Assembly: GCA_023429825.1 (NCBI GenBank)
Contig: JAEZDC010000111.1
Coordinates: 1-30,904, forward strand
Origin: Bacteroidota bacterium
GTDB lineage: Bacteria; Bacteroidota; Bacteroidia; Chitinophagales; Chitinophagaceae
DNA length: 30,904 nt
Direction of reading: 5' to 3'
Below the pieces are notes generated by a model. That model saw only the letters and a program-made list of their open reading frames with translations, did no database searches and was not told the DNA's origin. Of this stretch, positions 29,784-30,904 are shown piece after piece. A program made the position numbers and the translations under genes. Every line of letters starts with the position of its first letter. The first letter of the stretch is position 1.

Positions 29784-30904
29784 TTAATACCCCGGGTTCT
29801 GCGTCATATTAAAATTCGCATCTTTCACTGGTTGAGGAATAGGGAAAAGCTCAGACTTATTTGGTGTGAAAGCTGTAGCTAATCTTGCAGCGGTCGTTGT
29901 ATTAATAGCTGCATTTATCCAGTTCACTCTTGTAGTGCCAGAAGGGGTTGACGTTGGTGCTGTGGTATAGAAAGAATTAAACCAAAGATTTTTATCATCA
30001 GATGTATTGTTATTCTTATAATACATGTAAATAGGCAGACTAGCAGATAAAGAGTAGGTTGGATAACCTGCCATATAAGTTGGATTACTTATGACTGTAC
30101 CTGTAGACATCTTTACGAGATTACTTTTCGTTTCTGTAAATGCCGTGTTCATCAGGTTCCACCTCATCAGGTCATACTTCCTGATCCCTTCTCCACCTAA
30201 CTCCAGTGCTCTTTCCCTGATAACAACTTTAAAGAACGCATCTTTCGTTAAACCGGTAGGAATATCCACTGTTGCATCTGCTGTGCCGATCGGTTTTCCA
30301 TATCCTCTTCTTCTCACCATATTCAACGCATTATAAGCACTTGCTGTAGGTCCATTCAATTCATTTTCTGCTTCAGCATACATCAACAGTACATCAGAGT
30401 AGCGAAGTATTTGCCATTTTAACTGGAAATATTGTGCAGCACTTGTTGGTGAAATTACCGGATTCGTCATCCAATCTCTCCTGTATTTCCCATCATTCAA
30501 TGCGGTACTTGCCTGACCGATCTTAACAGCTCCATCAGCCGCTACGTTGTAAGGAGCTATCGTAACATCTCTTCTTAAATCTGTTGAGTCAAACAAATAA
30601 AAATATGTTGGTAAAGGATTGATACTGCTATTACCCAGGTTATTTACTCTCGGTCCATTGTAGTAACCCAGTTTTGTATCAGCAGTTCCGCCTCCGCCAA
30701 TACCGGTAACCTGGAACATCAACTCCCCATTCGGATCGGCAACAGTTCTGGCACCAACCTGTTCTTTCCATAAACCTCTGTAGCTTGGATTTAATGTGTG
30801 TTGACCAGAGTTAATAATATCATTCGTCTCATCTTTGGCTATCTGGTAATAAGTCAGGTAGTCAGCATTGCGTTGCATTCCTCCTGTTTGACGTAGCCTG
30901 TAAC
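29784..30904 (-). CDS. SusD/RagB family nutrient-binding outer-membrane lipoprotein, C-terminal part
   Basis: The frame stays open to the window end (YRLRQTGGMQRNADYLTYY is coded at the edge), so the ATG at 30878 is internal and about 150-200 N-terminal residues, including the lipoprotein signal, are missing. Family features include the helix QLKWQILRYSDVLLMYAEAE with NELNGPTASAYNALNMVRRR, the IRERALELGGEGIRKYDLMR block (typically RERRxELAFEGxRxxDLxRW), and the terminal ELFPIPQPVKDANFNMTQNP that ends most SusD proteins. SusD caps a SusC TonB-dependent channel and binds polysaccharide at the cell surface. The enzymes encoded downstream point to pectin as ligand. The SusC gene is expected immediately upstream, beyond the window. 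Confidence 0.95.
   Translation of the reverse strand, partial: YRLRQTGGMQRNADYLTYYQIAKDETNDIINSGQHTLNPSYRGLWKEQVGARTVADPNGELMFQVTGIGGGGTADTKLGYYNGPRVNNLGNSSINPLPTYFYLFDSTDLRRDVTIAPYNVAADGAVKIGQASTALNDGKYRRDWMTNPVISPTSAAQYFQLKWQILRYSDVLLMYAEAENELNGPTASAYNALNMVRRRGYGKPIGTADATVDIPTGLTKDAFFKVVIRERALELGGEGIRKYDLMRWNLMNTAFTETKSNLVKMSTGTVISNPTYMAGYPTYSLSASLPIYMYYKNNNTSDDKNLWFNSFYTTAPTSTPSGTTRVNWINAAINTTTAARLATAFTPNKSELFPIPQPVKDANFNMTQNPGY

Overview
The window looks like chromosomal DNA of a Bacteroidetes bacterium, most likely from the Chitinophagaceae or a near relative. The evidence is moderate-to-low GC, a SusD-type lipoprotein, two proteins with type IX secretion C-terminal sorting domains, FecI-like ECF sigma factors with membrane anti-sigma candidates, and families common in that phylum (M48 lipoprotein protease, DUF4241, M14 peptidase, PIG-L deacetylase, SSS symporter). 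No rRNA, tRNA, IS element or phage gene was recognised. The placement is inferred from gene content only.

Left part (1-8.5 kb). Envelope and housekeeping genes lie mostly on the + strand: the end of a cyclophilin, an M48 lipoprotein protease with a LysM-like tail, a small lipoprotein, a class A beta-lactamase-like serine hydrolase, a TraB/GumN protein coupled to an ECF sigma factor and a four-helix membrane protein, and an SPFH/band 7 protein. Between 6.1 and 7.3 kb is an accessory-looking stretch. It holds three tiny, closely spaced minus-strand ORFs with their own promoter-like and terminator-like signals, and a 21-bp tandem repeat of seven to eight units.

Middle part (8.8-20 kb). An exported M14 metallopeptidase is followed by an overlapping-gene cassette: exported PIG-L deacetylase, two very small membrane proteins, and a sodium:solute symporter. 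The peptidase and the deacetylase end in the same kind of GATase-like domain. On the minus strand a second ECF sigma factor is followed by a transmembrane anti-sigma-like protein with a carboxypeptidase-regulatory domain and a TonB-like C-terminus. Small hypothetical genes, a DUF4241 lipoprotein and a DUF72 protein follow.

Right part (20-30.9 kb). All genes are on the minus strand and form a pectin polysaccharide utilization locus. In transcription order these are a SusD-like lipoprotein (cut by the window end), two paralogous PL1 pectate lyases (one lipoprotein, one type IX cargo), a type IX cargo protein of unknown function, a CE12 acetylesterase, a CE8 pectin methylesterase, a Gfo/Idh/MocA oxidoreductase and a GH43 glycosidase. 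Together they would capture pectin at the surface, remove methyl and acetyl esters, cleave the galacturonan backbone and trim side chains.

The most interesting non-coding signal is in this locus. Two 14-bp LacI-type operator sequences sit inside an identical 18-bp block at exactly the same distance upstream of the CE12 gene and of the larger pectate lyase gene. A third, related palindrome lies upstream of the type IX cargo gene. A perfect 10-bp stem hairpin follows susD.
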